Source: Flavobacterium sp. I3-2 (lineage in GTDB: Bacteria; Bacteroidota; Bacteroidia; Flavobacteriales; Flavobacteriaceae). From it: 64,000 nucleotides of DNA. The position numbers were made by a program, and so were the translations under genes. The stretch spans positions 2,728,001-2,792,000 of the forward strand of contig NZ_CP058306.1 in assembly GCF_013389595.1 (NCBI RefSeq). The letters are read 5' to 3'. The notes beneath the pieces are model-generated. The model did no database searches. It was not told where the DNA came from and saw only the letters and a program-made list of their open reading frames with translations. Positions 47,370 through 55,702 of the stretch are shown here, piece by piece. How positions within the stretch are numbered: position 1 is the first letter of the stretch; every line of letters begins with the position of its first letter.

Positions 47370-47801
47370 ATGAATTACATAGAAATAAAAGATTGTAAAA
47401 AAGGATACATACTTAAGGGTGAAAGTAATCACAAAGTGTATTACGATGAAAATGGTAAAAAAATTAAAGGTCATTTTATGGTATTTCTAGAAACTAGAAC
47501 AGATACTGATTTTGTTGGTGCAATGATAACTAGTGTAGATTATAAGGGAACAAATATTGCAATGAATGATGCACATTTTTTAACTCATTTCTCAGAAGAA
47601 CCTACTAAACCATGTAGTATTACATATAAAAATAGCCATTTAGTACCTTGTTTACTTATCAAAGTAGATGAAATGGGACCTTTCATAAAAGTTGGGGAAC
47701 TTTCAGATTCAGGAATTGAATTTTTAGAAGAAAGTATTGGTAATAAAGGTCCTTACGAATGGGAAGAATATTTATATCATCAAAAAGAAGGTAAATTGTA
47801 A
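47370..47801 (+). CDS. Small protein of unknown function at the end of the defence run
   Basis: 143 residues, soluble, beta-rich (HFMVFLETRTDTDFVGAMITS, SITYKNSHLVPCLLIKV, GPFIKVGELSDSGIEFLEESI). The length and strands slightly recall PemK/MazF-like barrels, but no catalytic motif supports that. It begins ten bases after the SLATT stop, so it belongs to the same transcript. It may be an immunity, regulator or effector protein. Confidence 0.65.
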   Translation: MNYIEIKDCKKGYILKGESNHKVYYDENGKKIKGHFMVFLETRTDTDFVGAMITSVDYKGTNIAMNDAHFLTHFSEEPTKPCSITYKNSHLVPCLLIKVDEMGPFIKVGELSDSGIEFLEESIGNKGPYEWEEYLYHQKEGKL

Positions 47802-47850
47802 TTATACCTCATCCCTAGCCTGTTAACTCAAATAATCAAAAATTAAAAAC

Positions 47851-47988
47851 ATGATCAAAACTACCCTTGAATTATATAACAAACTTTGCAATGATAGTAA
47901 ATTGAATATCAATGAACTTGTTAAGTATGTTTAATTTAAGATTAAAGAATCTGAAAATACCAATTTAAATAAACTAGAAAAATTATAA
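47851..47988 (+). pseudogene. Small frame with internal stop
   Basis: ATG at 47851 opens MIKTTLELYNKLCNDSKLN and reaches TAA at 47932-47934. The same frame then continues with a charged helical stretch to TAA at 47986-47988. It may be a broken 45-residue gene; no family recognised. Confidence 0.35.
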
Positions 47989-47996
47989 TAATACTT

Positions 47997-48358
47997 ATGA
48001 GCTTTAAACTACTTGCAATTCGACCACTTAAAGGTTGTGATGAAAATTTAATTAATAATCTACATGAAGATGAATTCTATTTTTTTAATGATGCTTATGA
48101 AGCACATAATAAACTTGAATTTATAAAGAAAAAAAAAGTTTATTAAACCAAAAAATTTCTGAGTTAGATGAAATTAATTTTGCCTATGAAACCCAACAAC
48201 CTTACATAGATGTTGTTGATGGTAAAATAAAACCAGATAAGATTGATATTTATATAAATAAACTAGGTTTAAGAAATATTTTTCAAAATGAAGAAGACGA
48301 AAACATCTATTTTGCACTAGAATGTAAAAGAATTGAAATTTTGTCTGATGTAAAAGAC
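47997..48358 (+). pseudogene. Gene fragment, frameshifted in a poly-A tract and cut by the IS
   Basis: Begins MSFKLLAIRPLKGCDEN. At the A9 tract near 48129-48137 the frame ends, but adjusting by one base keeps an open frame (SLLNQKISELDEINFAYETQQPY) up to the IS left end at 48359. The start resembles the N-termini of some Bacteroidota defence ATPases I recall; the remainder does not, so I do not name it. Both damage events would inactivate it. Confidence 0.6.
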
Positions 48359-48388
48359 TGGATATGCAAACAAAAAGTACAGTATAAG

Positions 48389-49182
48389 TTAAGCTACATT
48401 TTTATAAATTTTGTTTTGATTATTAAATTCTTCAATTGTTTTGTAATTCAATGAGCTATGCCTTCTTTTTCTGTTGTACCAAATTTCAATGTATTGAAAT
48501 ATTTCGCTTTCCATTTGTTTTTTGAAAATCAGCTTATTTCTATAAATTAATTCTGTTTTTAGAGATTTAAAAAAGCTCTCGGCTACTGCATTGTCCCAAC
48601 AATTTCCCTTGCGAGACATACTTCTGATTACTCCATAAGATGCTAAAATATTGGTGAATTTCTTTGTAGCATATTGTACCCCTTGATCAGAATGAAAAAT
48701 CAATCCTTTTTCAATTGGTCTGTTTTTTATTGCCATTCGAAAGGCAGCTAGTGATGTATCATCGGCACTCATCGTATTACTTAAACTCCAGCCAATTAAT
48801 TTTCTATCGTACAAATCAATAATGGTTGTTAGATACAGAAACCCATCTTTTGTTTGGATATAAGTGATATCGGACACCCATTTTTGACTAATTCGAGTGG
48901 CTTTAAAATCTCTATCAAGTACATTTTCTGCAATCAAGTAATTGTGTTTCGAGTTGGTTGTAACTTTGAATTTCTTGCTTAATTTACTTTTCAAGCCAAG
49001 CTCTTTCATATATTTGGCAACGGTTACACGAGATATTCGATATCCTAAAGCCTGTAATTCTGCTGTAATTCTTGGACTTCCATAGCGTTGTTTGAATTCA
49101 AAATAAAGTGTTTTGATTTTTTGCTTTAGTTTATTCTTTTTCAATGCTTTCTTTGAAATGGATCTCTTTTTCCATTTATAAT
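48389..49182 (-). pseudogene. IS3-family orfB, 3' part of the outer copy
   Basis: Encodes the integrase core with KWVSDITYIQTKDGFLYL, FHSDQGVQYA and WDNAVAESFFKSLK (DDE residues), identical to the inner copy's orfB over this length. The missing N-terminal part is beyond the inner IS at 50451-50532. Confidence 0.9.
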
Positions 49183-49242
49183 AACTGGATATACTAACTT
49201 AGCGTTCAGTAGAAGTTAAGACTAAAATCTTAAATTTGACTC

Positions 49243-49542
49243 ATGAAACAAGGACGAAAAATCTATGATACCGCTTTTAAAATAAGAGCAGTAGAATTAA
49301 GTAATGATAGAAATAATTTATCAGAGCTAGCGCGAGAGCTTGGTATAAAAGTTTCTTTGCTTTATAAATGGCGAAAGGAATATCAGCAATTTGGTACGGG
49401 TAGTTTTCCTGGCAACGGAAATTTAAAACTTACTCCCGAACAAGAACGTATTCACGAATTGGAAAAAAAACTCAAAGATGCCGAGTTAGAGCGCGATATA
49501 TTAAAAAAAGCAATCAGCATTTTCTCCAAGAGCGATCGATGA
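49243..49542 (+). CDS. IS3-family transposase OrfA (helix-turn-helix)
   Basis: 99 residues: KIRAVELSNDRNNLSELARELGIKVSLLYKWRKEY is the helix-turn-helix, followed by a leucine-zipper-like helix (RIHELEKKLKDAELERDILKKAI). It overlaps orfB by four bases, the usual site for -1 frameshifting that makes the OrfAB transposase. Confidence 0.95.
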   Translation: MKQGRKIYDTAFKIRAVELSNDRNNLSELARELGIKVSLLYKWRKEYQQFGTGSFPGNGNLKLTPEQERIHELEKKLKDAELERDILKKAISIFSKSDR

Positions 49543-50417
49543 AATACAGATTCATTAAGAATCATGAACGGCAATTTCCGATTGAGAAAATGTGTTCCAT
49601 CTTAAAAATCAGTTCTAGAGGTTATTATAAATGGAAAAAGAGATCCATTTCAAAGAAAGCATTGAAAAAGAATAAACTAAAGCAAAAAATCAAAACACTT
49701 TATTTTGAATTCAAACAACGCTATGGAAGTCCAAGAATTACAGCAGAATTACAGGCTTTAGGATATCGAATATCTCGTGTAACCGTTGCCAAATATATGA
49801 AAGAGCTTGGCTTGAAAAGTAAATTAAGCAAGAAATTCAAAGTTACAACCAACTCGAAACACAATTACTTGATTGCAGAAAATGTACTTGATAGAGATTT
49901 TAAAGCCACTCGAATTAGTCAAAAATGGGTGTCCGATATCACTTATATCCAAACAAAAGATGGGTTTCTGTATCTAACAACCATTATTGATTTGTACGAT
50001 AGAAAATTAATTGGCTGGAGTTTAAGTAATACGATGAGTGCCGATGATACATCACTAGCTGCCTTTCGAATGGCAATAAAAAACAGACCAATTGAAAAAG
50101 GATTGATTTTTCATTCTGATCAAGGGGTACAATATGCTACAAAGAAATTCACCAATATTTTAGCATCTTATGGAGTAATCAGAAGTATGTCTCGCAAGGG
50201 AAATTGTTGGGACAATGCAGTAGCCGAGAGCTTTTTTAAATCTCTAAAAACAGAATTAATTTATAGAAATAAGCTGATTTTCAAAAAACAAATGGAAAGC
50301 GAAATATTTCAATACATTGAAATTTGGTACAACAGAAAAAGAAGGCATAGCTCATTGAATTACAAAACAATTGAAGAATTTAATAATCAAAACAAAATTT
50401 ATAAAAATGTAGCTTAA
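49539..50417 (+). CDS. IS3-family transposase OrfB (DDE integrase core)
   Basis: 292 residues: N-terminal HTH_21-like region (KQRYGSPRITAELQALGYRIS) and rve core with D in VSDITYI, D in FHSDQGVQY and E in NAVAESFFKSLK. Complete, so the inner copy is probably active with OrfA. Confidence 0.95.
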   Translation: MKYRFIKNHERQFPIEKMCSILKISSRGYYKWKKRSISKKALKKNKLKQKIKTLYFEFKQRYGSPRITAELQALGYRISRVTVAKYMKELGLKSKLSKKFKVTTNSKHNYLIAENVLDRDFKATRISQKWVSDITYIQTKDGFLYLTTIIDLYDRKLIGWSLSNTMSADDTSLAAFRMAIKNRPIEKGLIFHSDQGVQYATKKFTNILASYGVIRSMSRKGNCWDNAVAESFFKSLKTELIYRNKLIFKKQMESEIFQYIEIWYNRKRRHSSLNYKTIEEFNNQNKIYKNVA

Positions 50418-50450
50418 CTTATACTGTACTTTTTGTTTGCATATCCAAAC

Positions 50451-50532
50451 CTCTAGAACTGATTTTTAAGATGGAACACATTTTCTCAATCGGAAATTGC
50501 CGTTCATGATTCTTAATGAATCTGTATTTCAT
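50451..50532 (-). pseudogene. IS3-family orfB, 5' fragment of the outer copy
   Basis: First 27 codons of orfB (MKYRFIKNHERQFPIEKMCS onward) end at the inner IS insertion, and the rest is at 48389-49182. Confidence 0.88.
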
Positions 50533-50828
50533 CGATCGCTCTTGGAGAAAATGCTGATTGCTTTTTTTAATATATCGCGCTCTAACTCGGCATCTTTGAG
50601 TTTTTTTTCCAATTCGTGAATACGTTCTTGTTCGGGAGTAAGTTTTAAATTTCCGTTGCCAGGAAAACTACCCGTACCAAATTGCTGATATTCCTTTCGC
50701 CATTTATAAAGCAAAGAAACTTTTATACCAAGCTCTCGCGCTAGCTCTGATAAATTATTTCTATCATTACTTAATTCTACTGCTCTTATTTTAAAAGCGG
50801 TATCATAGATTTTTCGTCCTTGTTTCAT
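50529..50828 (-). CDS. IS3-family transposase OrfA (outer copy)
   Basis: Identical 99-residue OrfA in the outer element. Intact itself, but its orfB partner is disrupted, so the outer copy cannot move on its own. Confidence 0.92.
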   Translation of the reverse strand: MKQGRKIYDTAFKIRAVELSNDRNNLSELARELGIKVSLLYKWRKEYQQFGTGSFPGNGNLKLTPEQERIHELEKKLKDAELERDILKKAISIFSKSDR

Positions 50829-50885
50829 GAGTCAAATTTAAGATTTTAGTCTTAACTTCTACTGAACGCTAAGTTAGTATATCCA

Positions 50886-51413
50886 AACCGTAATTTTATT
50901 CCAATTGGAGATTCTTCTATTATTACAACCAGAGCTGGTAAAGCTTTAAAAAATGGTAAACTATTAGGAGATTATATCCCCTTTTACTTTGGCTATCGTT
51001 TTCCGATGCTATACGTTATTCAATGGGGACATAATGGTGTAAAACAAACTTTAGCAGAAGATATAGTTTACTGTGTAACTACGGTTGAAGAAATAGTACA
51101 TTCGAATATTCCTTTTATTTTCACAGACGGTCATGCCATAGACTCCTTCTCTACCCAATATACTAAAGATCGTATAAATGAAATTGAGCACTTATTAGAC
51201 TGGGACGCTATACAAGATATCTATTGGCATGATGAAAACGATTTGGATAAAAAAAGAAGAAAAGAAGCAGAATTGCTATTAGAAAATGATTTACCAACTA
51301 ATCATATTTTAGGTTATATTTGCTATAACGAAAAGGCAAAATCAAAATTAGTACATTTTGGTATTGAAGAAAAAAAGATTGTAGTTAGACCCAATTATTA
51401 TTTTTCAGTATGA
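50886..51413 (+). pseudogene. darT: DarT-family ADP-ribosyltransferase toxin, N-terminus removed by IS
   Basis: The frame is open from the IS edge: NRNFIPIGDSSIITTRAGKA, DYIPFYFGYRFPMLYVIQWG, PFIFTDGHAIDSF, and the late EAELLLENDLPTNHILGYICYN region containing the expected catalytic Glu. It ends with VVRPNYYFSV. Family DarT proteins start about 40 residues earlier with a motif like YHITHIDNL, which supplies NAD-binding residues; that part is missing. An ATG at 51006 could make a 135-residue fragment. DarT modifies thymidine in single-stranded DNA. The toxin is probably dead. Confidence 0.85.
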
Positions 51414-52441
51414 TACATTTTATAGTAGGTAATTTATTAGAAAGTAATGCGCAGGCATTAGTAAATACCGTTAATACTGATGGTGTTATGGGTAAAGGAA
51501 TTGCATTGCAGTTTAAAAACCAATTTCCTAACAATTTTAAAGCCTACGCAAAAGCTTGTAAAAACGGTACTATTGGCATTGGAAATTCTTTCGTTTATGA
51601 AGAAGAAACCTTACTTAATGGTTCTAAATTAATTATAAATTTTCCTACAAAAACTTCTTGGAGAAAGCCTTCTGAATACGAATATATTACTAATGGATTA
51701 GCAAACTTAATAGATATTATTAAAAAATATCAGATTCAATCGATAGCTATACCACCTTTAGGAGCTGGTAATGGAGGTTTAGATTGGAACCAAGTGAAGA
51801 ATTTACTTATTGACTATTTACAAGATTTAGAGTGTGAAATTTACATTTACGAACCGAACACTGCGATAAAAGAGATACTTAAAAAAGAGCGTGTTGCTTT
51901 AACACCTGCAAGAGCGATGCTGTTGGCTATGCTTTACGATTTGGTAAAGAACGGTGAATTTATTTCAGAGTTTTCGGCAGAGAAAATTGCATATTTCTTA
52001 CAAAAATTCGGAGCTAAAGATGAATTTAAACTGGAATTTAAAAAACATTTCTACGGACCATATTCTGGAAAAGTAAAACATGTGCTGTATTATTTAAATG
52101 GTAGTTATATTACCGGATACAGCTCTAAAGACAAAAAGCCATTTGATAACCTAGGGATTATCACAGAGGCAGAAGAAGAAATTACCGCTTATTTGAACTT
52201 ACCTGAGCATAGCAAATACTTAGAAATTGTAAATAAAACCAAGTCCTTTCTACGTGGCTTTTATTCGAACTTTGGATTGGAACTATTATCTACTGTTGAT
52301 TTTATAAAAGAAACAGAAAATATCCATGATAATCAGCTCATTAAACACACCATTGAAAATTGGAGTGATAGAAAACGTACCTTGTTTACTACAAAACCAC
52401 AATTTATTGATATAGCTTTGAAGAACTTAAATTCTATTTAA
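51410..52441 (+). CDS. darG: DarG-family macrodomain antitoxin
   Basis: 343 residues. The macrodomain (about 1-150) has VNTVNTDGVMGKGIALQFK (ADP-ribose binding) and IPPLGAGNGGLDW, the motifs of DNA ADP-ribosylglycohydrolase DarG. The C-terminal half (about 160-343) has helix-rich sequence and would be the toxin-binding part. It overlaps darT by four bases. It removes ADP-ribose from DNA and blocks DarT. It is intact although the toxin is truncated, and could also counter other ADP-ribosylation. Confidence 0.92.
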   Translation: MIHFIVGNLLESNAQALVNTVNTDGVMGKGIALQFKNQFPNNFKAYAKACKNGTIGIGNSFVYEEETLLNGSKLIINFPTKTSWRKPSEYEYITNGLANLIDIIKKYQIQSIAIPPLGAGNGGLDWNQVKNLLIDYLQDLECEIYIYEPNTAIKEILKKERVALTPARAMLLAMLYDLVKNGEFISEFSAEKIAYFLQKFGAKDEFKLEFKKHFYGPYSGKVKHVLYYLNGSYITGYSSKDKKPFDNLGIITEAEEEITAYLNLPEHSKYLEIVNKTKSFLRGFYSNFGLELLSTVDFIKETENIHDNQLIKHTIENWSDRKRTLFTTKPQFIDIALKNLNSI

Positions 52442-52482
52442 TTATCCTTCATAGAAAAACAAAACAAAAGACTGTAAATTTT

Positions 52483-52521
52483 TTAGGGAAATGGGGAATT
52501 AGGGAATTAGGGAATAGGGAA
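52483..52521. repeat. GGGAAT satellite (short)
   Basis: Five consecutive units (GGGAAATG, GGGAATTA twice, GGGAATA, GGGAATG) between darG and the terminator, of the same type as those near 28.2 kb. Confidence 0.75.
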
Positions 52522-52601
52522 TGTTTTTAAATAAATACGATATTGGAAATCATATTTAATAACATGTAATGAAGTTTAACAAGTAACATTAACTAACAAC
52601 A

Positions 52602-52633
52602 AAAAAGCAAAGGTTTATTAGCCTTTGCTTTTT
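52602..52633. terminator. Bidirectional terminator between darG and hsdR
   Basis: A 12-bp perfect stem AAAAAGCAAAGG/CCTTTGCTTTTT with an 8-base loop. The A-run and T-run on opposite sides let it stop transcription from both convergent genes. Confidence 0.88.
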
Positions 52634-52647
52634 ATATTATCTCTATT

Positions 52648-55600
52648 TTATCTTAAAAATCGTTGCGTACCCGATTTAAAATCTTGTTTAAAATGGGTGT
52701 CCATCCACTGTTTTGCAAAATCTAACTGCAACTTTCTCATAGAAAGGGCTACTTGCTCCATAATTTTATCGTAGGCCAACTCGCGCGTATAGGTATCGTT
52801 ATTATTCAAGTATTTTGATTCATAATCAGGGTGCTCTTGAATTTTTTCAACAAAAGTTTGGAAAAACTGGCGTTTATCTTCATTTGTAGCGTCCCAATCG
52901 GCAAACCAACGGGTATTAAAATCGTTGATGATGTTTTCTAATAAATCGTTTTCATCATCGGAATGTGCCCCACGTGGATTACTATTAGCAGGATCGAGTT
53001 GAGACTCTTCCCTATCTAATACCAAGGTTTCGTTTAAGCGTACACGCTCAATACCGTAAGTAGATAAATCGACACTATTCAATAACTCATCTAATGCGTC
53101 AGCCTCGGCTTTTTTAACGATCATTTTAGGGATCAAGAATTTTAAAAACCAAAACAACTTTTCCCAATTCATATTTTCAAAAGAAATGATGGCTGCTAAT
53201 TGCCCATACACTTTTACAAAATGCTTGGCTTTAATTTTTAGATCGGCTTTTTTGTCTTCGCTTAAATCTAGTAATTCGTTAAAACGATCTTCTGCATTTC
53301 CAATAATAGGGCTTAATTCATCAGCTGAAGCTCCTTTAAAAAACAAGGTATTGAACTCCTCTACTTCACTCCATTCATATATTGCAGAATCGTCTAAAGC
53401 ATCTTTTAAATCATGTAACACATTTACATCAGTAGCGCTACTTAATGTGGTAGCCGTATAAAACGGATCAAAAGAAGCTTTTATATCAGCACTATCATTA
53501 AAGAAATCTAAAACAAACAAACTCTCTGTACGCTTACCTAATTTATCTGCTGATCGGTTTAAACGAGATAAGGCTTGCACACATAAAACACCTTGTAACT
53601 TTTTATCTACATACATGGTGGTTAGCTTTGGTTGATCGAAACCTGTTAGGTATTTATTAGCTACAACTAACAAACGATATTCATCTGTATTGAACTGATC
53701 TTTCGTTTCGGTTTCGGCAAAACCGTTCATTTTAGCCTCAGTTAATTCATTACCTTCCACGTTTTTTTCACCTGAAAAAGCAATGATGATTTTAAATGGA
53801 TTGCCACGTTCTTTTAGTAACGCTTTAAGTTCATCATAGTATCGAATGGCAGATTCTATACTTTGCGTTACTACCATACCTTTGGCTTTGCCTTTTAAAA
53901 GTTTTTTGTTTACCACCTGTTCCATAAAATGGTCGAGCATAATTTCCGCTTTTGCTTTTATGGTACGTTTGTCACGTTCTACAAATGCTTTTAGCTTTTT
54001 TTGTGCTTTCTTGGTATTGAATTCAGGATTGTCTTCAATTGATTTTTGTAAATGGTAGTAGCTTTTATACGTAGTGTAATTGGCTAATACATCTAAAATA
54101 AACTTTTCTTCAATGGCTTGTTTCATGGTATATAAATGAAACGGCTTGAATGAACCATCGGCTTGTTGCGTACCAAAGCGTTCTAAGGTACTGTTTTTAG
54201 GTGTAGCCGTAAAAGCAAAATACGAGGCATTGCTACGCATTTTACGTGCTTGCATGGCATTTATGATTAGATCTTGCGCGTCTACCTCGCCTTCTTCATT
54301 CGCGACCAATTTACCTAATACTTGATTCATTTGGTCGGCAGCAGTACCGCCTTGGCTGCTGTGTGCTTCATCGATAATAATAGCAAAACGCTTGTCGCCC
54401 ATTTCATCGATATCCTTTACGATGTGTGGGAATTTTTGTATGGTTGTAATAATGATACGTTTACCTGATTCTAACGAAAGTTTTAAATCTTTAGAAGAAA
54501 AGGCTGCACCAATAATGTTTTTAATATCAGAGAAACTTTTGATGTTGTCACGTAGTTGCTTGTCTAAAATTCTACGATCGGTTACTACAATCACCGAATC
54601 AAACATAGGGCGTTGGTTTTCATCTTCAATTTCAATTAATTGAAAGGCTGCCCACGTAATGGAATTCGACTTGCCAGAACCGGCAGAATGTTGAATTAAG
54701 TAGGTTTTACCAACACCGTTTTCCTTTACATCTGCCATTAAATTTTTAACCACTTCTAACTGATGGTATCGCGGAAAAATATAAAACTTTTTAGATAGAG
54801 GATCTTTTTCACTGCCCTCTAACAACATAAAATGTTGAATGATGCTTGCCCAAGAGGTTTTGGTAAAAATTTCTTCCCACAAATAGGCCGTTCTGTGCCC
54901 AATAGGGTTTATAGGATTGCCTTTACCGAAATTGTTTCCTTTGTTGAATGGTAAGAAAAACGTATTGGTACCGTCTAATTTAGTGGTCATATAAACCTCA
55001 TCGGTATCTACAGCAAAGTGTACCAAACAACGACCGAACTGTAATAAGGGTTGACTGTTATCTCGTGACTTTTTATATTGCTCAATACCATGAACCGCTG
55101 CCGTTTGATGCGTCCAAGCGTTTTTCAATTCCATGGTAGCTAATGGAATACCATTTACAAAAAGCACCATATCAATTTCTTCGCCTGGATTCACCGTTGA
55201 ATAACGCAATTGCCGTGTTACTGAAAACTGGTTTTTATTAAAGTTATCTTTAATAGATTCGGCACTACTTGCACTAGGTGCTTCATAAAATAACGTAAAA
55301 TGGGCGTTATCTACTTCTAACCCTTTTTTAAGAAGTTTTAAAATACCATCTTTCTTTACTTTACGGTCAAAGCGTTCTAATATCTTTAATTTCCAATCGC
55401 TTGAAACTTTTAGTTTTTCAACTTCTTTTGGTTGTGTTTCTTCGAGAAAATCCCAAAAACGTGCTGTATCTAATGCGTACTTTTTATCAAAATTTGAAGG
55501 AGCACCTATGTAATAACCTGTTCCTTTTAAATATTGTTTTTGAAGCTCTTGTACACGATCAATGGATATACTTTCAGCTTTTAGTTCTTCTAAACAATAG

Positions 55601-55659
55601 CCCGTTAACGATTTTTCGATTAACGATTCTAAAGCTTGTTCGTTATATTGTGTTGCCAT
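52648..55659 (-). CDS. hsdR: Type I restriction enzyme, R subunit
   Basis: 1003 residues. N-terminal nuclease domain with MVLFVNGIPLATMELKN (E-x-K of the PD-(D/E)XK site). Then superfamily 2 translocase motifs: Walker A SAGSGKSNS, DEAHSSQGG (DEAH box), FAFTATPK, and late helicase motifs VVANKYLTGFDQPKLTTMY and QALSRLNRS. It cuts foreign DNA after ATP-driven translocation. It is last in the hsd operon, 43 bases after hsdS. Full length and apparently intact. Confidence 0.96.
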   Translation of the reverse strand: MATQYNEQALESLIEKSLTGYCLEELKAESISIDRVQELQKQYLKGTGYYIGAPSNFDKKYALDTARFWDFLEETQPKEVEKLKVSSDWKLKILERFDRKVKKDGILKLLKKGLEVDNAHFTLFYEAPSASSAESIKDNFNKNQFSVTRQLRYSTVNPGEEIDMVLFVNGIPLATMELKNAWTHQTAAVHGIEQYKKSRDNSQPLLQFGRCLVHFAVDTDEVYMTTKLDGTNTFFLPFNKGNNFGKGNPINPIGHRTAYLWEEIFTKTSWASIIQHFMLLEGSEKDPLSKKFYIFPRYHQLEVVKNLMADVKENGVGKTYLIQHSAGSGKSNSITWAAFQLIEIEDENQRPMFDSVIVVTDRRILDKQLRDNIKSFSDIKNIIGAAFSSKDLKLSLESGKRIIITTIQKFPHIVKDIDEMGDKRFAIIIDEAHSSQGGTAADQMNQVLGKLVANEEGEVDAQDLIINAMQARKMRSNASYFAFTATPKNSTLERFGTQQADGSFKPFHLYTMKQAIEEKFILDVLANYTTYKSYYHLQKSIEDNPEFNTKKAQKKLKAFVERDKRTIKAKAEIMLDHFMEQVVNKKLLKGKAKGMVVTQSIESAIRYYDELKALLKERGNPFKIIIAFSGEKNVEGNELTEAKMNGFAETETKDQFNTDEYRLLVVANKYLTGFDQPKLTTMYVDKKLQGVLCVQALSRLNRSADKLGKRTESLFVLDFFNDSADIKASFDPFYTATTLSSATDVNVLHDLKDALDDSAIYEWSEVEEFNTLFFKGASADELSPIIGNAEDRFNELLDLSEDKKADLKIKAKHFVKVYGQLAAIISFENMNWEKLFWFLKFLIPKMIVKKAEADALDELLNSVDLSTYGIERVRLNETLVLDREESQLDPANSNPRGAHSDDENDLLENIINDFNTRWFADWDATNEDKRQFFQTFVEKIQEHPDYESKYLNNNDTYTRELAYDKIMEQVALSMRKLQLDFAKQWMDTHFKQDFKSGTQRFLR

Positions 55660-55702
55660 AAAAAATGGTTTTCATTATTATGTTCTTTTGGGTTAATTGC
55701 AT

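Larger units (their letters stand above)
49186..50447 (+). mobile_element. IS3-family element (inner, complete copy, 1262 bp)
   Basis: Ends TGGATATACTAAC and GTTTGCATATCCA form imperfect inverted repeats (about 17 of 25 positions). A 3-base target duplication AAC flanks it (49183-49185 and 50448-50450), within the orfB of the outer copy. It contains intact orfA and orfB. Confidence 0.93.
48359..50885 (-). mobile_element. IS3-family element (outer copy), interrupted by a second copy of itself
   Basis: Ends are TGGATATGC (48359) and GTATATCCA (50885). The minus-strand element carries orfA (50529-50828) and orfB (pieces 50451-50532 and 48389-49182) and is split in orfB by the inner copy. Flanks are GAC on the left and AAC on the right, so no exact target duplication remains. 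Different genes lie on the two sides, which suggests deletion next to the insertion. Confidence 0.9.

Noticed and set aside
47370..47801. MazF/PemK toxin assignment
   Set aside because: Only length and strand pattern are vaguely similar; the catalytic Arg and Thr motifs are not visible.
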